From a virus: a stretch of 20,016 bases of DNA. The stretch spans positions 1 through 20,016 of IMG/VR virus record IMGVR_UViG_3300033151_000994. One strand, 5' to 3'. The notes under the pieces are model-generated. The model was not told the DNA's origin and did no database searches. It worked only from the letters and a program-made list of their open reading frames with translations. Each line of letters starts with the position of its first letter. The stretch's first letter is position 1. A program made the translations under genes and the position numbers. Shown here piece after piece: positions 1-6,767 of this stretch.

Positions 1-55
1 CAGGTTTCGATGAAAATAGTATAACTTGCAGTAAATGCTGTAATATAATTAGGCA

Positions 56-117
56 ATATAACCAGTCGCTGGACTCTGACGGCAAACTGCGCCGCAGGTC
101 AGCTTAATTCGTTAGGA
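56..117. other. attC-like imperfect hairpin (possible integron cassette site remnant)
   Basis: The outer boxes are ATATAAC (56-62) and GTTAGGA (111-117), each one base away from the integron consensus RYYYAAC and GTTRRRY. Between them, GCTG+AC (68-71, 73-74) pairs with GTCAGC (98-103), and CTG+CGGC (76-78, 80-83) pairs with GCCGCAG (91-97). G72, T75 and A79 bulge out, all on one arm, and a 7-nt loop (84-90) closes the stem. Spacers CAGTC and TTAATTC lie between outer and inner boxes. Box order, bulges on one side and about 60-bp length match attC architecture. No integrase or second attC is visible, so the call rests on folding alone. Confidence 0.4.
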
Positions 118-168
118 CCAAGGATGGTAGCCTTGTGTTTTTGATGAAAGGTCAGCAAAGTAATATTT

Positions 169-384
169 ATGCAAGCTAATAACAACCTTTTGCAGGGCCG
201 TGATGAGATAATGGCCTATGCAAAATTTACCAGCAAAAATCTTTTCTACGGCTTTGTCAAGCAGCACAAATTTCCTGCTAGAGTTATTGGCGGACGCTGG
301 TATGCCCACAAGGAAAACATAGATCAGTATTTTAAAGACATAACAAAAGGCGGCATGAGAGAAATCCCGGAAGTGGCGGAATGA
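169..384 (+). CDS. Small helix-turn-helix DNA-binding protein (excisionase/Nu1-like)
   Basis: A 71-aa basic protein. Residues about 10-56 resemble the winged HTH of the MerR/excisionase class: a first helix (RDEIMAYAKFTS), a recognition helix (LFYGFVKQHKF), then the typical wing FPARVIGGRWYAHKENIDQYF-like pattern. The domain begins before the internal ATG at 211, so the upstream ATG at 169 is preferred although its Shine-Dalgarno (GAAAGG, 146-151) is distant. The stop overlaps the next start as ATGA (381-384), so the two genes are translationally coupled. Such proteins serve as excisionases, small regulators or small terminase subunits (lambda Nu1 type). Position ahead of the head genes makes the last option attractive, but no large terminase follows. 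Function is unproven. Confidence 0.65.
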   Translation: MQANNNLLQGRDEIMAYAKFTSKNLFYGFVKQHKFPARVIGGRWYAHKENIDQYFKDITKGGMREIPEVAE

Positions 385-551
385 ATAATACTATTGAAGA
401 TATATTGGAAGCAGCGAAAAACCTGGCGGATTCGGAAGGACATCCTGATCCGGTTGCCAGGCTATACGCTGTACAAATGCGAATTGACATGATGATAGGC
501 AAAGAAATGTTAAGAATAAGAAGAAAACAATCCGATGCAGGGGGATATTAG
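381..551 (+). CDS. Hypothetical 56-aa protein
   Basis: ATG at 381 overlaps the stop of the HTH gene (ATGA), and the frame stays open to TAG at 549-551. The product starts MNNTIEDILEAAKNLADSEG and continues with a mostly helical, charged sequence containing RLYAVQMRIDMMIGKEM and a basic tail (RIRRKQ). There is no signal peptide or membrane segment. I do not recognise a family. The coupling to the upstream HTH gene and plausible amino-acid composition argue that it is real. Its 3' end lies just before the 11-bp repeat array. Confidence 0.55.
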   Translation: MNNTIEDILEAAKNLADSEGHPDPVARLYAVQMRIDMMIGKEMLRIRRKQSDAGGY

Positions 552-569
552 AGGCTGTCAAGAACTTTC

Positions 570-629
570 TTGTCCCTGAATTGTCCCTGAATTGTCCCTG
601 AATTGTCCCTGAATTGTCCCTGAATTGTC
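570..629. repeat. 11-bp direct repeat array, 5 copies plus partial
   Basis: TTGTCCCTGAA is repeated perfectly and without spacers at 570-580, 581-591, 592-602, 603-613 and 614-624, followed by a partial unit TTGTC (625-629). It lies in non-coding DNA between the 56-aa gene and the neck gene. An 11-bp period is not a multiple of three, so it is not a coding repeat, and it places each copy on nearly the same helix face. It could be a protein-binding array (operator, or terminase pac/cos-type site) or simple slippage. Nothing in the sequence decides between them. Confidence 0.9.
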
Positions 630-647
630 TTTTTGCCGTTTTTTTTT

Positions 648-701
648 AAAACCCCATGTTATTGTGTAGTTAAAAATAATTACTACCATACATGGGGTTT
701 T
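648..701 (+). promoter_or_regulatory. Terminator-like hairpin that sequesters the neck-gene Shine-Dalgarno
   Basis: AAAACCCCATGT (648-659) is perfectly complementary to ACATGGGGTTTT (690-701). A second stem, GTAGT (666-670) with ACTAC (682-686), lies inside the loop. The right arm runs into six T residues (698-703) directly before ATG 704, which is the form of an intrinsic terminator. The only Shine-Dalgarno candidate for that ATG (GGGG, 694-697, spacing 6) is inside the stem. It may therefore end leftover transcription ahead of the late operon, block translation of the neck gene, or both. Confidence 0.6.
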
Positions 702-703
702 TT

Positions 704-922
704 ATGTCAGGAATCACCCTCGAACAAGCCGAATCAAAACTAACCGCCTGGATGGCTGCGGACGATGCAGTCGCAAGCGGTCAATCCTATTCTGTCAGCG
801 GCAGATCATTAACCCGTGCCGATGCTGCGGAAATCCGTGACAACATAATTTTTTGGGACAAACAGGTCAAGCGTCTCACCCGTGGCGGCATACGTGTTAC
901 CGGAGGAACGCCTACAGGATGA
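704..922 (+). CDS. Small neck/head protein in gpW position, DUF6148-like
   Basis: A 72-aa protein starting MSGITLEQAESKLTAWMAAD, with a central GQSYSVSGRSLTRADAAEIR and ending in a basic GGIRV segment. This pattern matches small phage proteins of the DUF6148 type that sit directly before the portal, the slot of lambda gpW, which joins head and tail. The family assignment is from memory of the motif. The ATG at 704 is preferred over ATG 692: it has a GGGG at the right distance and gives the conserved MxGITLxQA start. The stop overlaps the portal start (ATGA, 919-922). The start region is embedded in the hairpin at 648-701. Confidence 0.8.
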   Translation: MSGITLEQAESKLTAWMAADDAVASGQSYSVSGRSLTRADAAEIRDNIIFWDKQVKRLTRGGIRVTGGTPTG

Positions 923-2532
923 AGGAAGTCATCTCAAAACCCAGAATGCCTAAAGTCAAACCAAACCTGATTGATCAGGTTATAACCTATTTTAGCCCTG
1001 TCAAAGCTGCCAGGCGTTTACATGCACGTACCATGATGGCAATTGCCGGCGGATATACCGGTGCCTCAAAAACACGGCGAGGATTAAAAGAATGGATCAC
1101 CCGCAAACATGATGCTGATGCAGACATTTTGCCCGACCTCCCTGATCTTCGCAATCGTTCACGCGATCTTATTCGTAACAATGCGCTTGCCGCCGGTGCG
1201 ATAAAGACAAAAGTCACAAATGTTGTCGGTACCGGCCTTAAACTTCACTCACGGATTGATAGAAGTGTCCTGAATTTTTCCGACAAGCAGGCAGATGCAT
1301 GGGAGGCCAAAACAGAACGGGAATGGTGCTTGTTCTGGGAATCAAAAGATTGCGACATCACTCGCACTATGACAGGCAACGCTATTGTACGGCTGGTTTA
1401 CAGACAGGCCAAGGAAAACGGTGACGTGTTTATTTTGTTGCCCCGCAAAAAACGTAAACACGTGCCCTATGATCTCAGGTTGCAGGTAATTGAAGCAGAT
1501 AGAATATGCAACACGTCATATGCAGCCGATACAGCAACCATGGCCGGCGGAGTTGAAACAGACAAATCCGGCGCACCAATACGATATCACATAATGAAAA
1601 GCCATCCAGGGACAATCAAAACTCCCCTGAAAATGAAATGGGATACTATCCTAGCCTTTGGCCAGAATCTTGGCTTGCGAAATGTAATACATTTATTTGC
1701 AATTGACAGACCTGGACAAAGCAGAGGGGTACCTGACCTGGCTGCTGTAATTGAGCCCTTGAAGCAACTGGGCCGCTATACCGATGCAGAGCTTATGGCC
1801 GCCGTTGTAAGTGGCATGTTTACGGTGTTCGTCGAATCGGAATCAGGTGATCCAACATTTGATCTATCCGACACATCAGATGAAACAGGATCAGCAACAA
1901 CCGATGATGATTACAAGCTCGCAAACGGAGCTATCGTTGGCCTTGCACCAGGCGAAAAAATACACGATTCCAACCCAGGCAGGCCAAATTCTACTTTTGA
2001 CCCGTTTACAATGTCTATCCTGCGACAAATAGGTGTTGCTCTGGAGCTTCCATTCGAGATTCTCATCAAACATTTTACAGCTTCATACAGTGCAGCAAGG
2101 GCCGCCCTACTCGAAGCCTGGAAATATTTTCTTTCAGAGCGGCAGTGGCTGATTGATAATTTTTGTCGGGAAATTTACAAAGTCTGGATGTATGAAGCAG
2201 TAATCAATGGCCGTATCGCAGCCCCTGGCTTTTTGTCTGATCCAATGATGCGAAAAGCATATCTCGATTCAGAGTGGGTAGGCCCTGCGAAAGGCCAGAT
2301 CGACGAACTGAAAGAAATTAAAGCTGCGGAATTAAGGGTGAATATCGGTACATCTAACCTATCCATAGAAGCCGCTGAAATGGGTAGGGACTGGGAAAAG
2401 GTGCACCCGCAGAGTGTGAAAGAATACAATGCCCGTGAAAAAGACGGCTTATTGTCGGTAGAGAAAAAAAGAGAAGAGAGACTAATACAGGGTAAACAAG
2501 AAAGCATAGAGGATGATGATGAGAATAATTGA
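919..2532 (+). CDS. Phage portal protein (lambda gpB-like family)
   Basis: A 537-aa protein when started at the ATG that overlaps the previous stop; an upstream in-frame ATG (853) would only add residues overlapping the neck gene. It follows the lambda-type portal pattern: an N-terminal RDLIRNNALAAGAIKTKVTN segment, the VVGTGLKL motif, a central IHLFAIDRPGQSRGVPDLA motif, and the C-terminal ALELPFEILIKHFTASYSAARAAL segment typical of this family. The portal is the dodecameric ring at one capsid vertex through which DNA is packaged and ejected and on which capsid assembly starts. The acidic tail (SIEDDDENN) overlaps the protease start by several codons. Length is in the usual range, with no sign of damage. 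Confidence 0.93.
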   Translation: MKEVISKPRMPKVKPNLIDQVITYFSPVKAARRLHARTMMAIAGGYTGASKTRRGLKEWITRKHDADADILPDLPDLRNRSRDLIRNNALAAGAIKTKVTNVVGTGLKLHSRIDRSVLNFSDKQADAWEAKTEREWCLFWESKDCDITRTMTGNAIVRLVYRQAKENGDVFILLPRKKRKHVPYDLRLQVIEADRICNTSYAADTATMAGGVETDKSGAPIRYHIMKSHPGTIKTPLKMKWDTILAFGQNLGLRNVIHLFAIDRPGQSRGVPDLAAVIEPLKQLGRYTDAELMAAVVSGMFTVFVESESGDPTFDLSDTSDETGSATTDDDYKLANGAIVGLAPGEKIHDSNPGRPNSTFDPFTMSILRQIGVALELPFEILIKHFTASYSAARAALLEAWKYFLSERQWLIDNFCREIYKVWMYEAVINGRIAAPGFLSDPMMRKAYLDSEWVGPAKGQIDELKEIKAAELRVNIGTSNLSIEAAEMGRDWEKVHPQSVKEYNAREKDGLLSVEKKREERLIQGKQESIEDDDENN

Positions 2533-3424
2533 TGTACTAACCAGTCCCTGGGCGATTATGCCCGAAAAGCTGTTTGAGATTCAGCAGATTTACCGAACTC
2601 ATTTGCGCGGAGACAAAATAGACATCAAAGCCATTGAGGCCCAAATCGGCAGGCCCCTGAAAAACGAAAAACCTTCTTACCAGGTATTAGGCGACAAAGC
2701 GATTATTCCAATCCACGGAGTAATCGCAAAAAAGATGAATTTGTTTTCCAAAATTTCAGGCGGAGTTTCTACCCAATTGGTTGGTAAGGACATACAGAAC
2801 GCCATGGATAATCCTGAAATAACCGGCATCTTGCTGGATATTGATTCACCCGGCGGAACAGTTGAAGGAACGCAAGAGCTTGCAGACATTATCTTTGACG
2901 GGCGTGATAAAAAGCCGATTATTGCATATTCAGATGGCATGGTTGCCAGTGCAGCATACTGGATAGGCTCGGCAGGGCATGAAATGTATGTGTCCGGTGA
3001 TACAGTGCATATCGGTTCTATCGGGGTTGTAGCCGGACACAGAGAATATTCGGAATATGAAAAGAAAGTCGGAATCAAAACAACAGAAATCTATGCCGGA
3101 AAATATAAACGCATTGCCTCACAGTATGCTCCGCTATCTAAAGAAGGAAAGCAGAGCATACAGGACCAGGTTGATTATTTGTATTCCATATTTGTTGAGC
3201 AAGTTGCAAAACATAAGGGTGTAAGCCCTGACACAGTGCTCAAAGATATGGCAGACGGCAGAATTTTCATAGGCAAACAGGCAATTAAAGCCGGTTTAGT
3301 GGATGGTGTTTCCACGTTTGACCAGGCTATAAACAGATTGTCGGCGTTACAATCTGAAATAGAAATGGAACGAGAGCTGTCAATATTAAACAGTTCGTTC
3401 AAAAAAGGAGAAAACAAATTATGA
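2519..3424 (+). CDS. S49-family capsid maturation protease (lambda gpC-like)
   Basis: About 301 aa. Numbering from the first ATG of three in a row (2513, 2516, 2519), residues 103-117 hold the S49 signature ITGILLDIDSPGGTV. The nucleophile is Ser146 in DGMVASAAYW, and the general base is most likely Lys199 in AGKYKR. This spacing of about 53 matches the Ser-Lys dyad of SppA peptidases. Such enzymes cleave scaffold and capsid N-termini during prohead maturation. The third ATG (2519) is chosen because AGAGG (2508-2512) is 6 nt upstream of it; all three are possible. The gene overlaps the portal end and is coupled to the next gene through ATGA (3421-3424). The C-terminal scaffold extension seen in some relatives is absent and seems to be supplied by the next gene. 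Confidence 0.92.
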   Translation: MRIIDVLTSPWAIMPEKLFEIQQIYRTHLRGDKIDIKAIEAQIGRPLKNEKPSYQVLGDKAIIPIHGVIAKKMNLFSKISGGVSTQLVGKDIQNAMDNPEITGILLDIDSPGGTVEGTQELADIIFDGRDKKPIIAYSDGMVASAAYWIGSAGHEMYVSGDTVHIGSIGVVAGHREYSEYEKKVGIKTTEIYAGKYKRIASQYAPLSKEGKQSIQDQVDYLYSIFVEQVAKHKGVSPDTVLKDMADGRIFIGKQAIKAGLVDGVSTFDQAINRLSALQSEIEMERELSILNSSFKKGENKL

Positions 3425-3891
3425 ACATGACAGAATTCAAAGCAAAATATCCTGATCTCTATCAAGCTATTTTCGACGAAGGCAAAACAGTTGGGCATGC
3501 CACAGGCCTGGCAGAAGGTGAAGCCTCTGGTCTCGAAAAAGGCATGATAAAAGTTCAGGACGAAGTACAAGAGGAGAGTGCCAAGGCCGAAAGAGAGCGC
3601 ATTCAATCTGTTGAAGCGCAATCCATGCCAGGCCATGAAGCGCTGATTCAGGACCTCAAGTTTGACGGCAAAACATCCGGCGAACAGGCAGCCGTTCAGA
3701 TTCTTCAGGCAGAAAAAGCTCTCAGAGTAAACATGCAGGCGCAGCTTGATGCGGATGGCATTGATTCGGTTGCACATGTACCATCTTCTGAGGTTAAGCC
3801 AAAAACAATGGCTCGGGCGGAATTTAATAAATTCACCCCTGCCGATCAAGCAGCGTATATCAAGGCTGGTTTTAAAGTAGTAGATAAATAA
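3421..3891 (+). CDS. Putative scaffold/capsid assembly protein
   Basis: A 156-aa, charged, mostly helical protein. Residues about 20-65 form a Glu/Lys-rich stretch (GLAEGEASGLEKG, ESAKAERERIQSVE) suited to a coiled coil. The next part, GHEALIQDLKFDGKTSGEQAAVQILQAE, resembles the C-terminal tails found fused to S49 phage proteases, which act as scaffold. Here it is a separate gene directly after the protease, with a good Shine-Dalgarno (AAAGGAG) inside the protease end, parallel to lambda Nu3 after C. It precedes the major capsid gene, the standard scaffold position. Role inferred from context and composition; no catalytic motif is seen. Confidence 0.75.
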   Translation: MNMTEFKAKYPDLYQAIFDEGKTVGHATGLAEGEASGLEKGMIKVQDEVQEESAKAERERIQSVEAQSMPGHEALIQDLKFDGKTSGEQAAVQILQAEKALRVNMQAQLDADGIDSVAHVPSSEVKPKTMARAEFNKFTPADQAAYIKAGFKVVDK

Positions 3892-3964
3892 TAGATAATA
3901 CATTCAGCTAATAGATAGCTGCTAATAGCTAAAATAAAGTTAAGCGAAAAAGGAGAACTGAAAA

Positions 3965-5098
3965 ATGGGAAATACCCTTACAGGTTTGTTTCAATACATA
4001 TACGATTCCGTAGATATAGTCAGCCGTGAAGCTGTAGGCATGATTCCATCTGTTTATATTAATACGGCTGCCGAGGAAGCAGCTAAAGATCAGGATATTG
4101 CATATGATATCGTACCTGATGCGACCGGCTATGATATTACGCCTGACAGCGCAGTTCCGGCACTTGATTCGACAACAGTAGCCCCCGGAACAATGTCTAT
4201 CAACAAAGTCCGCGGAGTAAAGTTTCACTGGACCGGTGAGGATGAAACCGCGATTGGCAGGGAAGCGAAAACCGGAATTCAAAACAACAAGTTCGCACAG
4301 GCCTTTCGTACCCTCACAAATGAAATGGAAAACGATCTTACCCTGCTTTATAAGTCTGCATCCAGAGCTTATGGTACTGCTGGTACAACTCCTTTTCCAA
4401 CTGCAGGTGATTTTTCCGATGCTGCAGAGGCCAGGAAAATCCTTGTGGACAACGGCGCGCCGGATTCGGAATTGAGACTTGTGATAAATACTACAGCAGG
4501 CGCAAAGATCAGAGGCAAGCAATCACAGGCACACATGGTGGCATCAGAAGATCCTCTCCGCCGCGGCATTTTGCTTGATATACACGGCATGCAGATCAGA
4601 GAATCCGCAAAAATCGCAAATCATACAAAAGGCACTGGTACTGGGTACCTGGTAAATGATGGTGATAACTATGCAGTCGGTGATACAGCGATCACTGTAG
4701 ATACCGGCTCGGGCACTATCCTGGCCGGTGATGTTATCACTGCGGTTGGCGATACCAATAAGTACATTAATGGGGCAGCCCTTTCAGGAGGGGATATAGT
4801 TCTTAACAACCCAGGTCTTTGTGCCACGCTTGCGGACGATGTTGCTCTTACTATCGGCAACAATTTTGCAGCCAATATGGCCTTTGCGCGTTCGGCAATT
4901 CATCTATTGACTCGTCTCCCGAAAATGCCGGAAGGCGGCGATGCGGCTGATGATATTATTGTCGTTCAAGATCCGGTAAGCGGCATATTCTTCCAGGTCG
5001 CTATGTATCGCGTCTATCGTGCAGTGCTGATTGAGGTTGCAGTTGCCTGGGGTGTTAAGGCAGCAAAAAGCGAGCATATTGCCGTATTGCTGGGATAG
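3965..5098 (+). CDS. Major capsid protein (P22 coat-like, HK97 fold)
   Basis: A 377-aa protein. The N-terminus (NTLTGLFQYIYDSVDIVSRE, then VGMIPSV) matches the start of P22-coat-family capsid proteins. Residues about 224-300 look like a small beta-rich insertion (YAVGDTAITVD, AGDVITAVGDTNKY, NNPG), a feature seen in relatives. The C-terminal part (FARSAIHLLTRLPKMPEGG) then returns to the core, ending in a hydrophobic strand. It would form the icosahedral shell around the scaffold. A strong Shine-Dalgarno (AAGGAG, about 8 nt upstream) and a 73-bp gap set it apart from the scaffold gene, fitting high expression. Family call is by motif memory and gene order. Confidence 0.87.
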   Translation: MGNTLTGLFQYIYDSVDIVSREAVGMIPSVYINTAAEEAAKDQDIAYDIVPDATGYDITPDSAVPALDSTTVAPGTMSINKVRGVKFHWTGEDETAIGREAKTGIQNNKFAQAFRTLTNEMENDLTLLYKSASRAYGTAGTTPFPTAGDFSDAAEARKILVDNGAPDSELRLVINTTAGAKIRGKQSQAHMVASEDPLRRGILLDIHGMQIRESAKIANHTKGTGTGYLVNDGDNYAVGDTAITVDTGSGTILAGDVITAVGDTNKYINGAALSGGDIVLNNPGLCATLADDVALTIGNNFAANMAFARSAIHLLTRLPKMPEGGDAADDIIVVQDPVSGIFFQVAMYRVYRAVLIEVAVAWGVKAAKSEHIAVLLG

Positions 5099-5124
5099 CA
5101 TCGGGACGGTTTTCCATACAGGGA

Positions 5125-5152
5125 TAGGGGGCACGATGCATCGTGCCCCCTA
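5125..5152. repeat. Perfect 28-bp palindrome, copy 1
   Basis: TAGGGGGCACGATG (5125-5138) is followed immediately by its exact reverse complement (5139-5152). It lies in the 80-bp gap after the major capsid gene. A second copy with one fewer G:C pair per arm is at 10517-10542. The transcript could fold into a very stable hairpin without a T-run, so transcript stabilisation or attenuation is more likely than intrinsic termination. Palindromes of the GTAGGGGC...GCCCCTAC style are common dispersed REP-like elements in environmental bacterial genomes (from memory). Confidence 0.9.
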
Positions 5153-5178
5153 CCTAATGACGATTTATTGGAGGCAAA

Positions 5179-5328
5179 ATGAATAAAAAAGATAAAAACT
5201 CAGCGGAAATAGAAACTATCCCCATGGTTAGAGAACTTAAACCAGGACAATCCGGGCCCGTGACGGCTGATGTGCATCCGAATGAAATTGATAACTGGAA
5301 ACATGCCGGATGGAGAATTGAGGAATAA
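5179..5328 (+). CDS. Small 49-aa phage head-tail region protein
   Basis: ATG at 5179 has a clear Shine-Dalgarno (GGAGG, 5170-5174), and the frame ends at TAA 5326-5328, three bases before the next ATG. The lysine-rich N-terminus (MNKKDKNS) is followed by PMVRELKPGQSGPV and a C-terminal DVHPNEIDNWKHAGWR. The HPxEIxNWxxAGW pattern occurs in many very small phage proteins found between capsid and connector genes. Their function is not established. Good translation signals and conserved position support a real gene. Confidence 0.75.
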   Translation: MNKKDKNSAEIETIPMVRELKPGQSGPVTADVHPNEIDNWKHAGWRIEE

Positions 5329-5331
5329 TCA

Positions 5332-5664
5332 ATGAGCTTAAAAACCGACATGCTTGCAGATCTTGACGATGTTTTTTTTAACACAAATGAATTTGCTGAA
5401 ACTGTCACATACACACCATATGGCGGGACTGCTGGTTCGATTGCAGCAATTCCTGAAGATATTGATCCATCAATAATGGACGTGCCGCCTGCAGGTGACA
5501 GTATGCTTTTAACAGTCAAAGTTTCAGATGTTCCAAATCCGCTGCGAGGCGATACGTTTTTGATCGGCACGGAAACCTGGCACCTGGTAAAAAACCTTGG
5601 CGGCGGGGCATACGCAAGGATTTGGAGCCTGGTAATCAGCAGATCTGGGAAAAGGAAAATTTAG
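5332..5664 (+). CDS. Head-tail joining protein (FII-like position)
   Basis: A 110-aa protein. The N-terminal part (DMLADLDDVFFNTNEFAETVTY) followed by beta-rich sequence and GDTFLIGTETWHLVKN matches the style of small head-tail stopper/attachment proteins in the lambda gpFII slot (F-xN-x-EFAE-x-V-T pattern near the N-terminus). These form a ring below the portal and connector and provide the tail docking face. It begins three bases after the preceding small gene and ends with TAG overlapping the GTG start of the next gene. The assignment is by pattern and order (capsid, small protein, FII, Z, U, V). Confidence 0.75.
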   Translation: MSLKTDMLADLDDVFFNTNEFAETVTYTPYGGTAGSIAAIPEDIDPSIMDVPPAGDSMLLTVKVSDVPNPLRGDTFLIGTETWHLVKNLGGGAYARIWSLVISRSGKRKI

Positions 5665-6290
5665 TGTTTTCACTCATCCTCAAAACCGGAAAAACCCTGG
5701 AAAAGTGGGGCGATGATCAATCAAAAAAGCTTCGCAAATCCATGTCCACAGCGCTTAAAAGAGAAGGTTTTCTGCTTTCAGGAGATCTGAAAAAAGAGAT
5801 CCGCAAGGGAACGCCCGGCGGCCAGTCTTATCCAGGGCTGTCATCAATTGCACGTCGAGGATTAAATGCAAAATTCAGCAATCGCAAACCATACACAGGC
5901 TTGGAAGGCAAGCGAGGCAAAATGCCAGGTGGAATGATTCCTATTCGTTATAATGCTGACATGTCCGGTAAAGACATGACGGTTGAAGTTGGGATGGTTG
6001 ATACAAAGAATGAAAAAATATCCTCTTCCTGGAAGCGGATATTTGAAAAACAGCAACGAGGTTTTTCTACCTCAATATCACAGTCACAGCGGGAATATCT
6101 TGCACGTAGAGGAGCCCTTGTTGCAAAACGATCCAGGTTCCGGAAACACTTTTTCTTACGCAAAGGCACAACAACCTTCAAAACCCCTGCACGTCCTGTC
6201 ATAGATCCGTTCTGGCAGAGATGGGAAGGAATATCAATGCAGAGACTGTCAGATAATTTTCACAAAAAAATGCGGGGAGAAAGAATTTGA
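5664..6290 (+). CDS. Minor tail / tail completion protein (gpZ or HK97 gp10-like)
   Basis: About 208 aa if started at the GTG overlapping the previous TAG (5662-5666). AAGGA lies about 7 nt upstream, making this a better start than ATG 5622, which lies inside the previous gene. The protein is very basic, with repeated Lys/Arg clusters (KRGKMPGG, RRGALVAKRSRFRKHF) and a C-terminal TPARPVIDPFWQ segment. RP-x-DP-type motifs near the end are usual in gpZ and HK97-gp10-like proteins, which finish the tail top before head joining. It is followed directly by the terminator gene. Function is inferred from order and motif. Confidence 0.72.
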   Translation: MFSLILKTGKTLEKWGDDQSKKLRKSMSTALKREGFLLSGDLKKEIRKGTPGGQSYPGLSSIARRGLNAKFSNRKPYTGLEGKRGKMPGGMIPIRYNADMSGKDMTVEVGMVDTKNEKISSSWKRIFEKQQRGFSTSISQSQREYLARRGALVAKRSRFRKHFFLRKGTTTFKTPARPVIDPFWQRWEGISMQRLSDNFHKKMRGERI

Positions 6291-6748
6291 AAGAACTTCT
6301 CACAGCAGTCAGAACGCATCTTAGAGACGATGTTGATCTCAGTTATATTGCAGATTCAAATATAATCATCACGCCTGATATTGATATAATACCGTTTACC
6401 ATTAATTTTCCGGCGCTTGCAATAAAAGACGGAGCTGTCAGACGTATCGGCCTAACAAATCTCGAATGGGAAGTACATTACACGGTTTATATCTGCATCC
6501 TGCAATTGCTGAAACCCAGCGATATATCAGTAATGGGTCAGGACTCTCCACGAACACACGGAGTCTTAGAGATATCAGATGATCTGCATGAGTCTTTGAA
6601 TGAGGAGTTATTAGACATTACAGGCATGGAAACGGCATTCCCGGGCGAACTTGAATCGCAGTCAGAAACAATCGGTTACGATGAAGATCTGGTTTTGCAG
6701 AGAAAGATAATATCATACGAATATCAAAAAACAGAAACAAGACCATAA
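6287..6748 (+). CDS. Tail terminator-like protein (gpU position)
   Basis: A 153-aa acidic protein with a TTG start that overlaps the previous TGA (6287-6290). GGGGAGA 7 nt upstream supports this start, and the sequence MKELLTAVRTHLRDDVDL fits the opening helix. The body alternates strands and helices (FPALAIKDG, LEWEVHYTVYICILQ) and ends in a polar tail (YEYQKTETRP). Between a Z-like gene and the tail tube, this is the slot of lambda gpU, the ring that stops tail-tube growth and binds the head. No strong family motif is recognised, so the call rests on position, size and fold style. Confidence 0.65.
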   Translation: MKELLTAVRTHLRDDVDLSYIADSNIIITPDIDIIPFTINFPALAIKDGAVRRIGLTNLEWEVHYTVYICILQLLKPSDISVMGQDSPRTHGVLEISDDLHESLNEELLDITGMETAFPGELESQSETIGYDEDLVLQRKIISYEYQKTETRP

Positions 6749-6767
6749 ATCGGTTTAAGGAGCAATT

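Noticed and set aside
26-49. TTGCAG and TATAAT as a sigma-70 promoter
   Set aside because: The two boxes are only 12 bp apart instead of about 17, so they do not form a standard promoter; no better -35 box is seen.
570-629. CRISPR array
   Set aside because: The units are 11 bp with no spacers between them, so it is a simple tandem repeat.
853-918. Longer portal start at ATG 853
   Set aside because: It would overlap the neck gene by 70 bp and add a sequence unlike portal N-termini, whereas ATG 919 forms the usual ATGA coupling.
3175-3903. 242-aa open frame on the minus strand
   Set aside because: It lies opposite the protease and scaffold genes, has low-complexity Phe/Leu/Cys-rich sequence, no Shine-Dalgarno and no family pattern. 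It is a shadow of the + strand genes.
3906-3931. GCTAATAG repeats before the capsid gene as an operator
   Set aside because: Only two short, imperfect copies in AT-rich DNA; easily due to chance.
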